Below, in pieces: positions 22,401 to 31,900 of a stretch of 64,000 nt of DNA. A program made the translations under genes and the position numbers. The stretch is from UBA4575 sp002386945. GTDB taxonomy: Bacteria > Pseudomonadota > Gammaproteobacteria > UBA4575. Position 1 is the stretch's first letter; every line of letters starts with the position of its first letter. The DNA lies in NCBI GenBank assembly GCA_943789445.1, contig CALSUC010000001.1, positions 1 through 64,000 of the forward strand, written 5' to 3'. The notes beneath the pieces were generated by a model. That model saw only the letters and a program-made list of their open reading frames with translations, was not told where the DNA came from and ran no database searches.

Positions 22401-25400
22401 GTGCTGCCATTATCCGTTGAGTATTCCCAAGTTGCCTTAGCTTCCAAGCCACTGACATTAACCGTAGATACATTAGTAATAGTATCGCTGGCGGATGAAC
22501 CTGTGTCATTCGCTAAACTAATTGTTGGTACAGTCGGGGCTGTTACATCAAAAGTTAGCTCATCAGTGCTGGCATCCGTAGCAGTCGCACCTGTACTACT
22601 GGTCACTGTGGCGATCACGTCGTAGCTGCCATCTGTAAATGCCAATAACGTACCCGAAGACACTGTGGCCGTTGCGGTGGCAATGGACCAAACACCGTTG
22701 GTAACGGTGACGTTGTCGTAGGTTGCACCATTGACCACTACCGATAAGCTATCACCTGTAGCCAAAGTGGCAGTACCAGTAATTGTAGGTGTGGCGCTGT
22801 TGGTGCTCAAAATATCAATAGGCGGTGTTGTAGGCGAAGACGTGTCAATAGATAGCTCGTTACTACTGCTATCCACTGAACTATTGCCCGCGCTATCCGT
22901 AACGGTGGCTGTAACTGAATAGGTCTGACCATCAACAAAAGAGCCGAGAGTACCCGATGAAACAGCCTGAGTTTGAGTATTAATTGTCCAGTTACCATTG
23001 GTAACGACTACGTTTTCATAAGTAGCACCATTAACCACAACAGTAAGACTGTCGCCCGTCGCCAAGGTTGCTGTACCTGCAATGTTAGGTGTCAAACTGG
23101 AACTGGTTATTTGTGTGACAGTGGGCGCCACTGGGACGATACTGTTAACAAGTGTTTGTACTTCTGCAGTAGTATCTGCACCACCTGTAGCAGCGGCTAA
23201 TACACTGGCATTGACCGCCGCTAAGTTAGTTGCGGTCACGGCAGTAACACCTGCAGCCGTGTAATCGGCTACAGTCAGTGCCGCAGGCGTTGTGCCGTCA
23301 CCATTGTTGTAAGCTTCTATTTTGGCTACCGCTAAATTAGCAGCGGTGACTAGTGTTTGTACTTCTGCAGTAGTATCCGCACCACCTGCACCAGCGGCTA
23401 ATACATTAGCATTGACCGCCGCTAAGTTAGTTGCGGTCACGCCAGTAACACCTGCAGCCGTGTAATCGGCTACAGTCAGTGCCGCAGGCGTTGTGCCGTC
23501 ACCATTGTTGTAAGCTTCTATTTTGACTAGCGCCGCTGCATTAACAGCGGTTACCAGTGTTTGTACTTCTGCAGTAGTATCCGCACCACCTGCACCAGCG
23601 GCTAATACACTGGCATTGACGGCCGTTAAGTTAGTTGCGGTCACGCCAGTAACACCTGCAGCCGCGTAATCGGCTACAGTCAGTGCCGCAGGCGTTGTGC
23701 CGTCACCATTGTTGTAAGCTTCTATTTTGGCTACCGCTGAATTAGCAGCGGTGACCAGTGCTTGTACTTCTGCAGTAGTATCCGCACCACCTGTAGCAGC
23801 AGCTAATACAGTGGCATTGACCGCCGCTAAGTTAGTTGCGGTCACGCCAGTAACACCTGCAGCCGCGTAATCGACTACAACCAGTGCCGCAGGCGTTGTG
23901 CCGTCACCATTGTTGTAAGCTTCTATTTTGACTAGCCCCGCTGCATTAACAGCGGTTACCAGTACTTGTACTTCTGCAGTAGTATCCGCACCACCTGTAG
24001 CAGCGGCTAATACACTGGCATTGACCGCCGCTAAGTTAGTTGCGGTCACGCCAGTAACACCTGCAGCCGTGTAATCGGCTACAGTCAGTGCCGCAGGCGT
24101 TGTGCCGTCACCATTGTTGTAAGCTTCTATTTTGGTTACCGCTGAATTAGCAGCGGTACCAGTGTTTGTACTTCTGCAGTAGTATCGGCACTCACCTGTA
24201 GCAGCGGCTAATACATTGGCATTGACGGCCGCTAAGTTAGTTGCGGTCACGCCAGTAACACTGGCAGCCGTGTAATCCTCCAGCGTTAACGCCGGCAGAG
24301 CAATACTTGGACTACTGTAGGCTTCAAGGACCTCGAGTGCACTGATGTCCAATTGTGTTCTGGCAGTTAATTTTAAGTCTGGTACCCCAGAGATTCCCTC
24401 AGCAGAAAGGGTAAGACTCGCTTTGGCTTCATCTGAGAAGGTGTCGCCAGTCATTTGACTACTGAGTGTAGCCATCACTTGTTCCGTCGTTTGGCCTAAC
24501 ATCTCTTCTTGAGCGGAAATCAGAGCCAAAGCGATACCGTATGCATCTGGCGTTTGGGAGGTGCCACTAGCGTCTAGCGTAAAAACAGGCGCTGCTAGGA
24601 CATCATCAACACCAAACGCTGTTCCCACATTCGTATTCGCTGCGTTAGTTGCAGTCTCTGTTAGAGGCTGTGTAATGCTAACTGAACTTGAAGTAGCGCT
24701 AACACCGGCTTGAGTTGCAGCCATATGGGTTAACGGGGTCAGACTAATGCTAACATTTCCACTACCATCCACATTGGCAATTGCGAGTAGATTATCGGGG
24801 GCATCTAAACTGGCACCTGTTGCTTCATCACGATAATCTACGCCACTGCTAGCATCCACGAGACGTGCAATTATAGTACCGCTATAGCCAGTAGCATCTG
24901 TATATTCAAAGGCACCTGTTGCAGGGTTAAAGGTGCTACTCGTCCCTAGAAGGGTGCCGTCTGCACGGTATAGTTCTATGGTTAGATCGGTATTGCCAGA
25001 CAGAACAGGTCCAAGACCGACTACAATACTGTAGTTCACTCCTGTTAAGCCAGCGCCAACACCAGAGCCAGAGCCACCGCCACTTACTATTACCCCGCCA
25101 ATAGCAGCAACAGTAGCGAAACTTAGAAAGGAACTACTAACACTAGCCGCTGCCTCTTCGGTCGCTACTTCAGCTACTTCAGCCTCAGCTAATACATCAC
25201 CCAGTGCTAATTGATTGCTTTGCGCTTGCTGAATAGCGTTAGTTAAAGCAGATTGTCCCTGAGCTAATTCCATTAATGTAAGCATATCGCCATGCGCCAA
25301 CATCAGTTGGCTACCATCGCCTAGCTCTAAACCAACACTGTCAGCAGGCAGACTGAAATAGCTCAAATCACCTTCAGCATTGCTCTCTAGAGCCATCTCG

Positions 25401-25678
25401 ACAACACATTCACCCTCGGCGCAGAGCGTGAAGTAATCTTGCAATACCATCGATTCATCTTCAGTAAACTGCAGACTGAGATCATCACCTAAGCGCAAGC
25501 CGATGACCTGCTCTAGTGGTAGCAGCTTAGAATCAATGCGTCGTAGGAATCGGTAAGTTTCTCCCGCGCTTAACTGCAGCAGCAGGCTATCGTTGGCATG
25601 AGTGACTATGACTTCTCGCTCTGATCCATCTGCCGAGGTAATAACTAAAACGATTTCTTCTTGAATTTTTTCACTCAT
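9670..25678 (-). CDS. Giant adhesin A: BapA-like prefix, 67-aa repeats, Ig/lectin cassettes, RTX and type I secretion C-terminus (frameshifted as assembled)
   Basis: About 16 kb, roughly 5,300 residues if read through. Order from the N-terminus: BapA-like prefix with VIGLRLGDDLSLQF and VLQDYFTL (residues about 25-125); Ala-rich segment and hydrophobic Gly-rich linker (FATVAAIGGVIVSGGGSG); a T1SS-adhesin N-terminal Ig-like region; about six 67-residue modules (23130-24290); Ig-like domains (19750-23130); eight 1.1-kb Ig-lectin-Ig cassettes (10440-19750); RTX nonapeptides and a C-terminal DTITDF/LDLRDLL region. This architecture is that of large type I-secreted surface adhesins. MSEK at 25678 is chosen; MVM at 25684 is the alternative. 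Indels break the frame at many cassette boundaries. Binding target unknown. Confidence 0.85.
10440..11540 (-). CDS. C-proximal open segment of adhesin A with diverged Ig domains
   Basis: This 366-codon segment holds a diverged Ig pair (TINIDAIATDNVLDF and VVITISDNDIDSSE) and a lectin domain whose core (YATGDVLSV, YLKNGSVFYTSTVAS) is the standard sequence. Its variable loops differ (NTQRMIGLSDSDTNVNF, ENGISKGAFG). The frame breaks at 10455-10460 before the secretion region. Confidence 0.6.
   Translation of the reverse strand: MHVDTSLHTTGATLQNVVINNGELVSSNNYAVNTLTPTINIDAIATDNVLDFVEDNHSLLVTGTTTNVSDGQVVTVTIAGVEYTSSVTGNVWGVEVPQAVAAALSSSVTVAVSVSNASGVNATANTTFTHTTDEPVVITISDNDIDSSETAVVTFRFKEAVTDFELADINVDSGTLSNLVSTDGGTTFTATFTPTPGVKSDVSKISIGSNWTYQSSGASPVVSDIKVAFENEVGVDVTTNNIVKTGFDGWTSGAFSENSLAGDGYVATTVAETNTQRMIGLSDSDTNVNFTRLITRLSDGNGALEVYENGISKGAFGSYATGDVLSVQRTGSTITYLKNGSVFYTSTVASTGDLHVDTSLIRQAVH
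10440..19750 (-). repeat. 1.1-kb Ig-lectin-Ig cassette array in adhesin A
   Basis: The LNDIV marker lies at 14757, 15856, 16953, 18051 and 19129 with spacings 1099, 1097, 1098 and 1078 bp; further, more diverged units continue to 10440. Each unit is a TITLDDTAL-Ig, a lectin-like domain and a TIADVAGDN-Ig. Central units (12.2-19.2 kb) are almost identical. Those nearest the C-terminus (10.4-12.1 kb) have strongly diverged Ig parts but an almost unchanged lectin core. Confidence 0.9.
19747..21310 (-). CDS. Middle segment of adhesin A: Ig-like domains
   Basis: After the shift near 21316 the protein continues here with Ig-like domains that are more diverged from each other than the cassettes downstream: DILSTNSATPTITG, ASSTDRITNDTTINV, IQIDDVASDNIIDS, VSINDIASDNIIDS and IAINDVSADNILSA. 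The last three are relatives of the TIADVAGDN-type Ig module and probably show its ancestral, non-homogenised form. The segment ends in the first cassette-type Ig domain at another indel. Confidence 0.65.
21060..21605 (-). repeat. About 545-bp direct repeat in adhesin A, copy 1
   Basis: The block from the TATDSS-type segment to TQITSSSLTPNIAG is nearly identical to 22580-23125, about 1.52 kb away. It encodes two Ig-like domains (ITGTATLATGDSLSVV and IAGTATLATGDSLTVV). Copy 1 carries the frameshift at 21314-21318; copy 2 is intact there. Confidence 0.8.
21293..25678 (-). CDS. Intact N-terminal open segment of adhesin A (about 1,460 aa)
   Basis: This is the longest uninterrupted reading frame of the locus. 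It covers prefix, linker, N-terminal Ig region, the 67-residue modules and about seven Ig-like domains (TATLATGDSLTVVVNGATY type and ATWEYSTDNGSTWTTG type). One aromatic-rich insert near 22020-22250 (ETWYAWARVGSGYHISKLDD) resembles a small surface-binding insertion. A garbled stretch (ECRYYCRSTNTG, near 24150-24195) replaces the expected GADTTAEVQTL and is due to two compensating indels. The frame is lost at 21314-21318, where gacagac replaces gaagac of the paralogous copy. Confidence 0.75.
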   Translation of the reverse strand: MSEKIQEEIVLVITSADGSEREVIVTHANDSLLLQLSAGETYRFLRRIDSKLLPLEQVIGLRLGDDLSLQFTEDESMVLQDYFTLCAEGECVVEMALESNAEGDLSYFSLPADSVGLELGDGSQLMLAHGDMLTLMELAQGQSALTNAIQQAQSNQLALGDVLAEAEVAEVATEEAAASVSSSFLSFATVAAIGGVIVSGGGSGSGVGAGLTGVNYSIVVGLGPVLSGNTDLTIELYRADGTLLGTSSTFNPATGAFEYTDATGYSGTIIARLVDASSGVDYRDEATGASLDAPDNLLAIANVDGSGNVSISLTPLTHMAATQAGVSATSSSVSITQPLTETATNAANTNVGTAFGVDDVLAAPVFTLDASGTSQTPDAYGIALALISAQEEMLGQTTEQVMATLSSQMTGDTFSDEAKASLTLSAEGISGVPDLKLTARTQLDISALEVLEAYSSPSIALPALTLEDYTAASVTGVTATNLAAVNANVLAAATGECRYYCRSTNTGTAANSAVTKIEAYNNGDGTTPAALTVADYTAAGVTGVTATNLAAVNASVLAAATGGADTTAEVQVLVTAVNAAGLVKIEAYNNGDGTTPAALVVVDYAAAGVTGVTATNLAAVNATVLAAATGGADTTAEVQALVTAANSAVAKIEAYNNGDGTTPAALTVADYAAAGVTGVTATNLTAVNASVLAAGAGGADTTAEVQTLVTAVNAAALVKIEAYNNGDGTTPAALTVADYTAAGVTGVTATNLAAVNANVLAAGAGGADTTAEVQTLVTAANLAVAKIEAYNNGDGTTPAALTVADYTAAGVTAVTATNLAAVNASVLAAATGGADTTAEVQTLVNSIVPVAPTVTQITSSSLTPNIAGTATLATGDSLTVVVNGATYENVVVTNGNWTINTQTQAVSSGTLGSFVDGQTYSVTATVTDSAGNSSVDSSSNELSIDTSSPTTPPIDILSTNSATPTITGTATLATGDSLSVVVNGATYDNVTVTNGVWSIATATATVSSGTLLAFTDGSYDVIATVTSSTGATATDASTDELTFDVTAPTVPTISLANDTGSSASDTITNVSTVNVSGLEAKATWEYSTDNGSTWTTGSGSSFDLPANGAYGSDVRTISGVDADVDGDYKLVTNSGALSLTGDFDPSPFNTDNQIDSAKPVYAYTNASGETWYAWARVGSGYHISKLDDTSKWFWEASQTAFSQTVEGVGQWQQSSGDASFTLASTTVNISVTQSAVLVRQTDVAGNVSNNAELGTATIDTTAPSGLTAKIDDTGSSTVDGITKATAVTVAGLDAGASWEYSTDNGSTWTTGTNTSFNLTADTSYTNSQVQVRQIDVAGNVSNIVNMPAIVIDSSAPAAATVTQITSSSLTPNIAGTATLATGDSLTVVVNGATYENVVVTNGNWKINTQTQAVSSGTLGSFVDGQTYSVTATVTDSAGNSTVDSSSNELSIDTSVAYNTDH
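22580..23125 (-). repeat. About 545-bp direct repeat in adhesin A, copy 2
   Basis: This is the intact partner of 21060-21605, encoding the same pair of Ig-like domains. It has only scattered substitutions relative to copy 1. Confidence 0.8.
23130..24290 (-). repeat. 67-residue (201-bp) module array in adhesin A, about six copies
   Basis: Each unit reads roughly NLAAVNASVLAA, GADTTAEVQTLV, KIEAYNNGDGTTPAAL, TVADYTAAGVTGVTA. The same module is expanded to about 57 copies in gene B. The composition (Ala-rich with Leu/Val/Ile spacing) suggests helices. It sits just after the N-terminal Ig region in both genes, so the two proteins differ mainly in the length of this stalk. Confidence 0.9.
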
Positions 25679-25768
25679 AACCATGTTACCTTTAATTTTT
25701 ATAATATTTAGTGAACTGTTAAAAAGTACAATAATTAATCAGTACTTACTGTCCTGAGACACATGTTT
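25679..25768 (-). promoter_or_regulatory. Short upstream region of adhesin A
   Basis: Only about 55 bp next to the start codon match the leaders of B and C; the rest of their 406-bp leader is absent. It carries the AAAGGTAAC ribosome binding site and an AT-rich stretch with TATTATAAAA that could serve as a -10 region. Gene A therefore has a much shorter control region than its paralogues, directly behind the gene B terminator. Confidence 0.45.
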
Positions 25769-25907
25769 AGGGCAGTATCAATCTTATTCAATCACTAGTA
25801 GCCCTCGGCATTACCGAGTAATTACTTATGATACGTCGCTTGTACTACAAAAAAAGCCCTCACCAAACAACGACGTTAGTGAGGGCTTTTATTTATCGCT
25901 ACTTTTA
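25769..25907 (-). repeat. Duplicated 3' flank of adhesin genes (copy at gene B)
   Basis: Nearly identical to 9532-9672 at the end of gene A, including the terminator hairpin and the final codons TTA-TAA region. It differs by a shorter A run and a few substitutions. Confidence 0.9.
25847..25890 (-). terminator. Rho-independent terminator of adhesin B
   Basis: The same 12-bp stem as at gene A (25852-25863 with 25879-25890), followed in the minus-strand transcript by a run of U. It lies 15 bp past the stop codon. Confidence 0.92.
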
Positions 25908-28900
25908 TAAAACGACTAGATTATCGTCCGCTGTCAAAGCAGCCAAGTCCAAAGAACCTGTTCCAATACCTTCTAAAATAATTATCTGCTCAGGGCTCGT
26001 AAAATCAGATGCACCATCTTTATCAATGTTTAGCGTGACATCTGCTACCACCATCTAGCACTTGAATAAAGTTTGCCAAGTCATCACCGGTTGTATAAGA
26101 GAGTAAGTCACTTAAATCTAATTTATCCGTATCCGCTGTTGCTTCAGCTCCCAGTATGAAATCAGATATCGTATCTGTATTCCCTAAGGTCGAAAGATTG
26201 AAATCAAAGATATCATGACCACCACTACCAGTCATCGTATCGTCTCCATCACCACCTGTGATGATATTATCATTTGCATCACCTACAAGGGTATCTGCTC
26301 CTGAAGTACCTACAATAGCTGCTGTACCTGCTGTATCAACCGAAAAATTAGCGCTAGAGGCAATGAAGTCTGTGGCGCCTGCAGTCAGGTTATCCGCTTT
26401 GATGACGATGTCGTTCAATGTAGCACCTGTCGTATTCAACGAGGTATCCACATGCAAATCACCCGTCGAAGCAACTGTTGAGGTGTAGAATACCGAGCCA
26501 TTTTTCAGGTAGGTAATCGTCGAGCCAGTACGCTGAACACTCAGTACATCGCCTGTCGCATAGTACCGAACTCCCCCTTGTTAGCGCCGTTTTCAAAGAC
26601 CTCAAGCGTACCATTGTTCCTCAGATAAATCGCGTAATCAATCGAGGTAAAGTTTACATTGGTATCGCTGTCAGAAAGACCAATCATACGAGCCGTATTC
26701 GTTTCAGCTACCGTAGTCGATACCGAGCCATCTGCAGTGATGACCTGATCCGAGAAGGTGCCTGCATTAGTCCAGCTACCCGCCGCCGTTTTGGTGATGC
26801 TGTTACCAGTAACAGTCACACCCACTGGCGCTACCGTGGTAAAGGCTGCGTTGACCTGCTCAACAGCGGGTGCGTTACCCGAAGAAACATAGGTCCAATC
26901 GTAGCCCACTTTAATCAGGTTAGTGGCTATCACTGATGGCCGCTGTCGGCGTGAACGTTGCTGTCCAAGTGATGCCATTATCCGCTGAAGTCACGGCTGA
27001 TAACGTGCCGCCTTCCACGGTTATATCACTGTTATCGAAACCGGTGACGGCCTCATTAAAGGTAAAGGTGACCGTTGCGGTTTCACCCGCCGCCAGAGCA
27101 GTGTCGTCCAGAGTAATAATCAACGGTGGAAAAGCCAGTGTTTGTATTTCTGCAGTAGTATCCGCATCACCTGTAGCAGCGGCTAATACATTAGCATTGA
27201 CCGCCGCTAAGTTAGTTGCGGTCACGCCAGTAACACCTGCAGCCGTGTAATCGTCTACAGTCAGTGCCGCAGGCGTTGTGCCGTCACCATTGTTGTAAGC
27301 TTCTATTTTGGCTAGCGCATTAGCAGCGGTGAAGTCTGTGGCGCCTGCAGTCAGGTTATCCCCTTTGATGACGATGTCGTTCAATGTAGCACCTGTCGTA
27401 TTCAACGAGGTATCCACATGCAAATCACCCGTCGAAGCAACTGTTGAGGTGTAGAATACCGAGCCATTTTTCAGGTAGGTAATCGTCGAGCCAGTACGCT
27501 GAACACTCAGTACATCGCCTGTCGCATAGTACCGAACTCCCCTTGCTAGCGCCGTTTTCAAGACCTAAGCGCACCAGTGCTCCTCAGATAAATCGCGTAA
27601 TCAATCGAGGTAAAGTCTTGCATCGGTATCGCTGTCAGAAAGACCAATCATACGATCCGTATTCGTTTCAGCTACCGTAGTCGATACCGAGCCATCTGCA
27701 GTGATGACCTGATCCGAGAAGGTGCCTGCATTCCAGCCAGCCGCCGCCGTTTTGGTGATGCTGTTACCAGTAACAGTCACACCCACTGGCGCTACCGTGG
27801 TAAAGGCTGCGTTGACCTGCTCAACAGCGGGTGCGTTACCCGAAGAAGCATAGGTCCAGTCGTAGCCCACTTTAATCAGGTTAGTGGCATCACTGATGGC
27901 CGCTGTCGGCGTGAACGTTGCTGTCCAAGGTGATGCCATTATCCGCTGAAGTCACGGCTGATAACGTGCCGCCTTCCACGGTTATATCACTGTTATCGAA
28001 ACCAGTGACGGCCTCATTAAAGGTAAAGGTGACCGTTGCGGTTTCACCCGCCGCCAGAGCTGTATCGTCCAGGGTAATGGTCAGCGGTGGTACCAGTGTT
28101 TGTACTTCTGCAGTAGTATCCGCACCACCTGTAGCAGCGGCTAATACATTAGCATTGACCGCCGCTAAGTTAGTTGCGGTCACGCCAGTAACACCTGCAG
28201 CCGTGTAATCGGCTACAGTCAGTGCCGCAGGCGTTGTGCCGTCACCATTGTTGTAAGCTTCTATTTTGGCTACCGCTGAATTAGCATCGGTGACCAGTGT
28301 TTGTACTTCTGCAGTAGTATCCGCACCACCTGTAGCAGCGGCTAATACATTAGCATTGACCGCCGCTAAGTTAGTTGCGGTCACGCCAGTAACACCTGCA
28401 GCCGTGTAATCGGCTACAACCAGTGCCGCAGGCGATGAGCCGTCACCATTGTTGTAAGCTTCTATTTTGGTTACCGCTGTATTTAACGCAGTAACCACGT
28501 GTTTGTACTTCTGCAGTAGTATCCGCACCACCTGTAGCAGCGGCTAATACCTTAGCATTGGCCGCCGCTAAGTTATCCGCAGTCACGCCAGTTACTCCTG
28601 CAGCCGTGTAATCGGCTACAACCAGTGCCGCAGGCGATGAGCCGTCACCATTGTTGTAAGCTTCTATTTTGGTTACCGCAGTATTTAGCAGCAGTAACCA
28701 CGGTTTGTACTTCTGCAGTAGTATCCGCACCACCTGTAGCAAGCGGCTAAGACCTTAGCATTGGCAGCCGCGAAGTTATCCGCAGTCACTCCCGTTACTC
28801 CTGCAGCCGTGTAATCGGCTACAACCAGTGCCGCAGGCGTTGTGCCGTCACCATTGTTGTAAGCTTCTATTTTGGTTACCGCTGAATTAGCAGCGGTGAC

Positions 28901-31900
28901 CAGTGTTTGTACTTCTGCAGTAGTATCCGCACCACCTGTAGCAGCGGCTAATACATTAGCATTGACCGCCGCTAAGTTAGTTGCGGTCACGCCAGTAACA
29001 CCTGCAGCCGTGTAATCGGCTACAACCAGTGCCGCAGGCGTTGTGCCGTCACCATTGTTGTAAGCTTCTATTTTGGTTACCGCTGAATTAGCAGCGGTGA
29101 CCAGTGCTTGTACTTCTGCAGTAGTATCCGCACCACCTGTAGCAGCGGCTAATACATTAGCATTGACCGCCGCTAAGTTAGTTGTGGTCACGCCAGTAAC
29201 ACCTGCAGCCGTGTAATCGGCTACAACCAGTGCCGCAGGCGATGAGCCGTCACCATTGTTGTAAGCTTCTATTTTGGTTACCGCTGAATTAGCAGCGGTG
29301 ACCAGTGTTTGTACTTCTGCAGTAGTATCCGCACCACCTGTAGCAGCGGCTAATACATTAGCATTGACCGCCGCTAAGTTAGTTGTGGTCACGCCAGTAA
29401 CACCTGCAGCCGTGTAATCGGCTACAACCAGTGCCGCAGGCGATGTGCCGTCACCATTGTTGTAAGCTTCTATTTTGGTTACCGCTGAATTAGCAGCGGT
29501 GACCAGTGTTTGTACTTCTGCAGTAGTATCCGCACCACCTGTAGCAGCGGCTAATACATTAGCATTGACCGCCGCTAAGTTAGTTGCGGTCACGCCAGTA
29601 ACACCTGCAGCCGTGTAATCGGCTACAACCAGTGCCGCAGGCGATGAGCCGTCACCATTGTTGTAAGCTTCTATTTTGGCTACCGCTGCATTAGCAGCGG
29701 TGACCAGTGTTTGTACTTCTGCAGTAGTATCCGCACCACCTGTAGCAGCGGCTAATACACTGGCATTGACCGCCGCTAAGTTAGCTGTGGTCACGCCAGT
29801 AACACCTGCAGCCGTGTAATCGGCTACAACCAGTGCCGCAGGCGTTGTGCCGTCACCATTGTTGTAAGCTTCTATTTTGGCTACCGCTGAATTAGCAGCG
29901 GTGACCAGTGTTTGTACTTCTGCAGTAGTATCCGCACCACCTGTAGCAGCGGCTAATACATTAGCATTGACCGCCGCTAAGTTAGTCTGCGGTCACGCCA
30001 GTAACACCTGCAGCCGTGTAATCGGCTACAACCAGTGCCGCAGGCGATGAGCCGTCACCATTGTTGTAAGCTTCTATTTTGGTTACCGCTGCATTAGCAG
30101 CGGTGACCAGTGTTTGTACTTCTGCAGTAGTATCCGCACCACCTGTAGCAGCGGCTAATACATTAGCATTGACCGCCGCTAAGTTAGCTGCGGTCACGCC
30201 AGTAACACCTGCAGCCGTGTAATCGGCTACAACCAGTGCCGCAGGCGTTGTGCCGTCACCATTGTTGTAAGCTTCTATTTTGGTTACCGCTGAATTAGCA
30301 GCGGTGACCAGTGCTTGTACTTCTGCAGTAGTATCCGCACCACCTGTAGCAGCGGCTAATACATTAGCATTGACCGCCGCTAAGTTAGTCTGCGGTCACG
30401 CCAGTAACACCTGCAGCCGTGTAATCGGCTACAACCAGTGCCGCAGGCGATGTGCCGTCACCATTGTTGTAAGCTTCTATTTTGGTTACCGCTGAATTAG
30501 CAGCGGTGACCAGTGTTTGTACTTCTGCAGTAGTATCCGCACCACCTGTAGCAGCGGCTAATACATTAGCATTGACCGCCGCTAAGTTAGTTGCGGTCAC
30601 GCCAGTAACACCTGCAGCCGTGTAATCGGCTACAACCAGTGCCGCAGGCGATGTGCCGTCACCATTGTTGTAAGCTTCTATTTTGGTTACCGCTGAATTA
30701 GCAGCGGTGACCAGTGTTTGTACTTCTGCAGTAGTATCCGCACCACCTGTAGCAGCGGCTAATACATTAGCATTGACCGCCGCTAAGTTAGTTGCGGTCA
30801 CGCCAGTAACACCTGCAGCCGTGTAATCGGCTACAACCAGTGCCGCAGGCGTTGTGCCGTCACCATTGTTGTAAGCTTCTATTTTGGCTACCGCTGAATT
30901 AGCAGCGGTGACCAGTGTTTGTACTTCTGCAGTAGTATCCGCACCACCTGTAGCAGCGGCTAATACATTAGCATTGACCGCCGCTAAGTTAGCTGCGGTC
31001 ACGCCAGTAACACCTGCAGCCGTGTAATCGGCTACAACCAGTGCCGCAGGCGATGTGCCGTCACCATTGTTGTAAGCTTCTATTTTGGTTACCGCTGCAT
31101 TAGCAGCGGTGACCAGTGCTTGTACTTCTGCAGTAGTATCCGCACCACCTGTAGCAGCGGCTAATACATTAGCATTGACCGCCGCTAAGTTAGTTGCGGT
31201 CACGCCAGTAACACCTGCAGCCGTGTAATCGGCTACAACCAGTGCCGCAGGCGATGTGCCGTCACCATTGTTGTAAGCTTCTATTTTGGTTACCGCTGAA
31301 TTAGCAGCGGTGACCAGTGTTTGTACTTCTGCAGTAGTATCCGCACCACCTGTAGCAGCGGCTAATACACTGGCATTGACCGCCGCTAAGTTAGCTGCGG
31401 TCACGCCAGTAACACCTGCAGCCGTGTAATCGGCTACAACCAGTGCCGCAGGCGATGTGCCGTCACCATTGTTGTAAGCTTCTATTTTGGTTACCGCTGC
31501 ATTAGCAGCGGTGACCAGTGTTTGTACTTCTGCAGTAGTATCCGCACCACCTGTAGCAGCGGCTAATACATTAGCATTGACCGCCGCTAAGTTAGTTGCG
31601 GTCACGCCAGTAACACCTGCAGCCGTGTAATCGGCTACAACCAGTGCCGCAGGCGATGTGCCGTCACCATTGTTGTAAGCTTCTATTTTGGTTACCGCTG
31701 AATTAGCAGCGGTGACCAGTGTTTGTACTTCTGCAGTAGTATCCGCACCACCTGTAGCAGCGGCTAATACACTTAGCATTGACCGCCGCTAAGTTAGTCT
31801 GCGGTCACGCCAGTAACACCTGCAGCCGTGTAATCGGCTACAACCAGTGCCGCAGGCGATGAGCCGTCACCATTGTTGTAAGCTTCTATTTTGGTTACCG

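Noticed and set aside
25060..25160. LapG-type protease cleavage site in the linker after the prefix domain
   Set aside because: Only loose alanine pairs (VAAI, EAAAS) are present; no clear TAAG-type site, and the N-terminus is closer to the BapA than to the LapA type.
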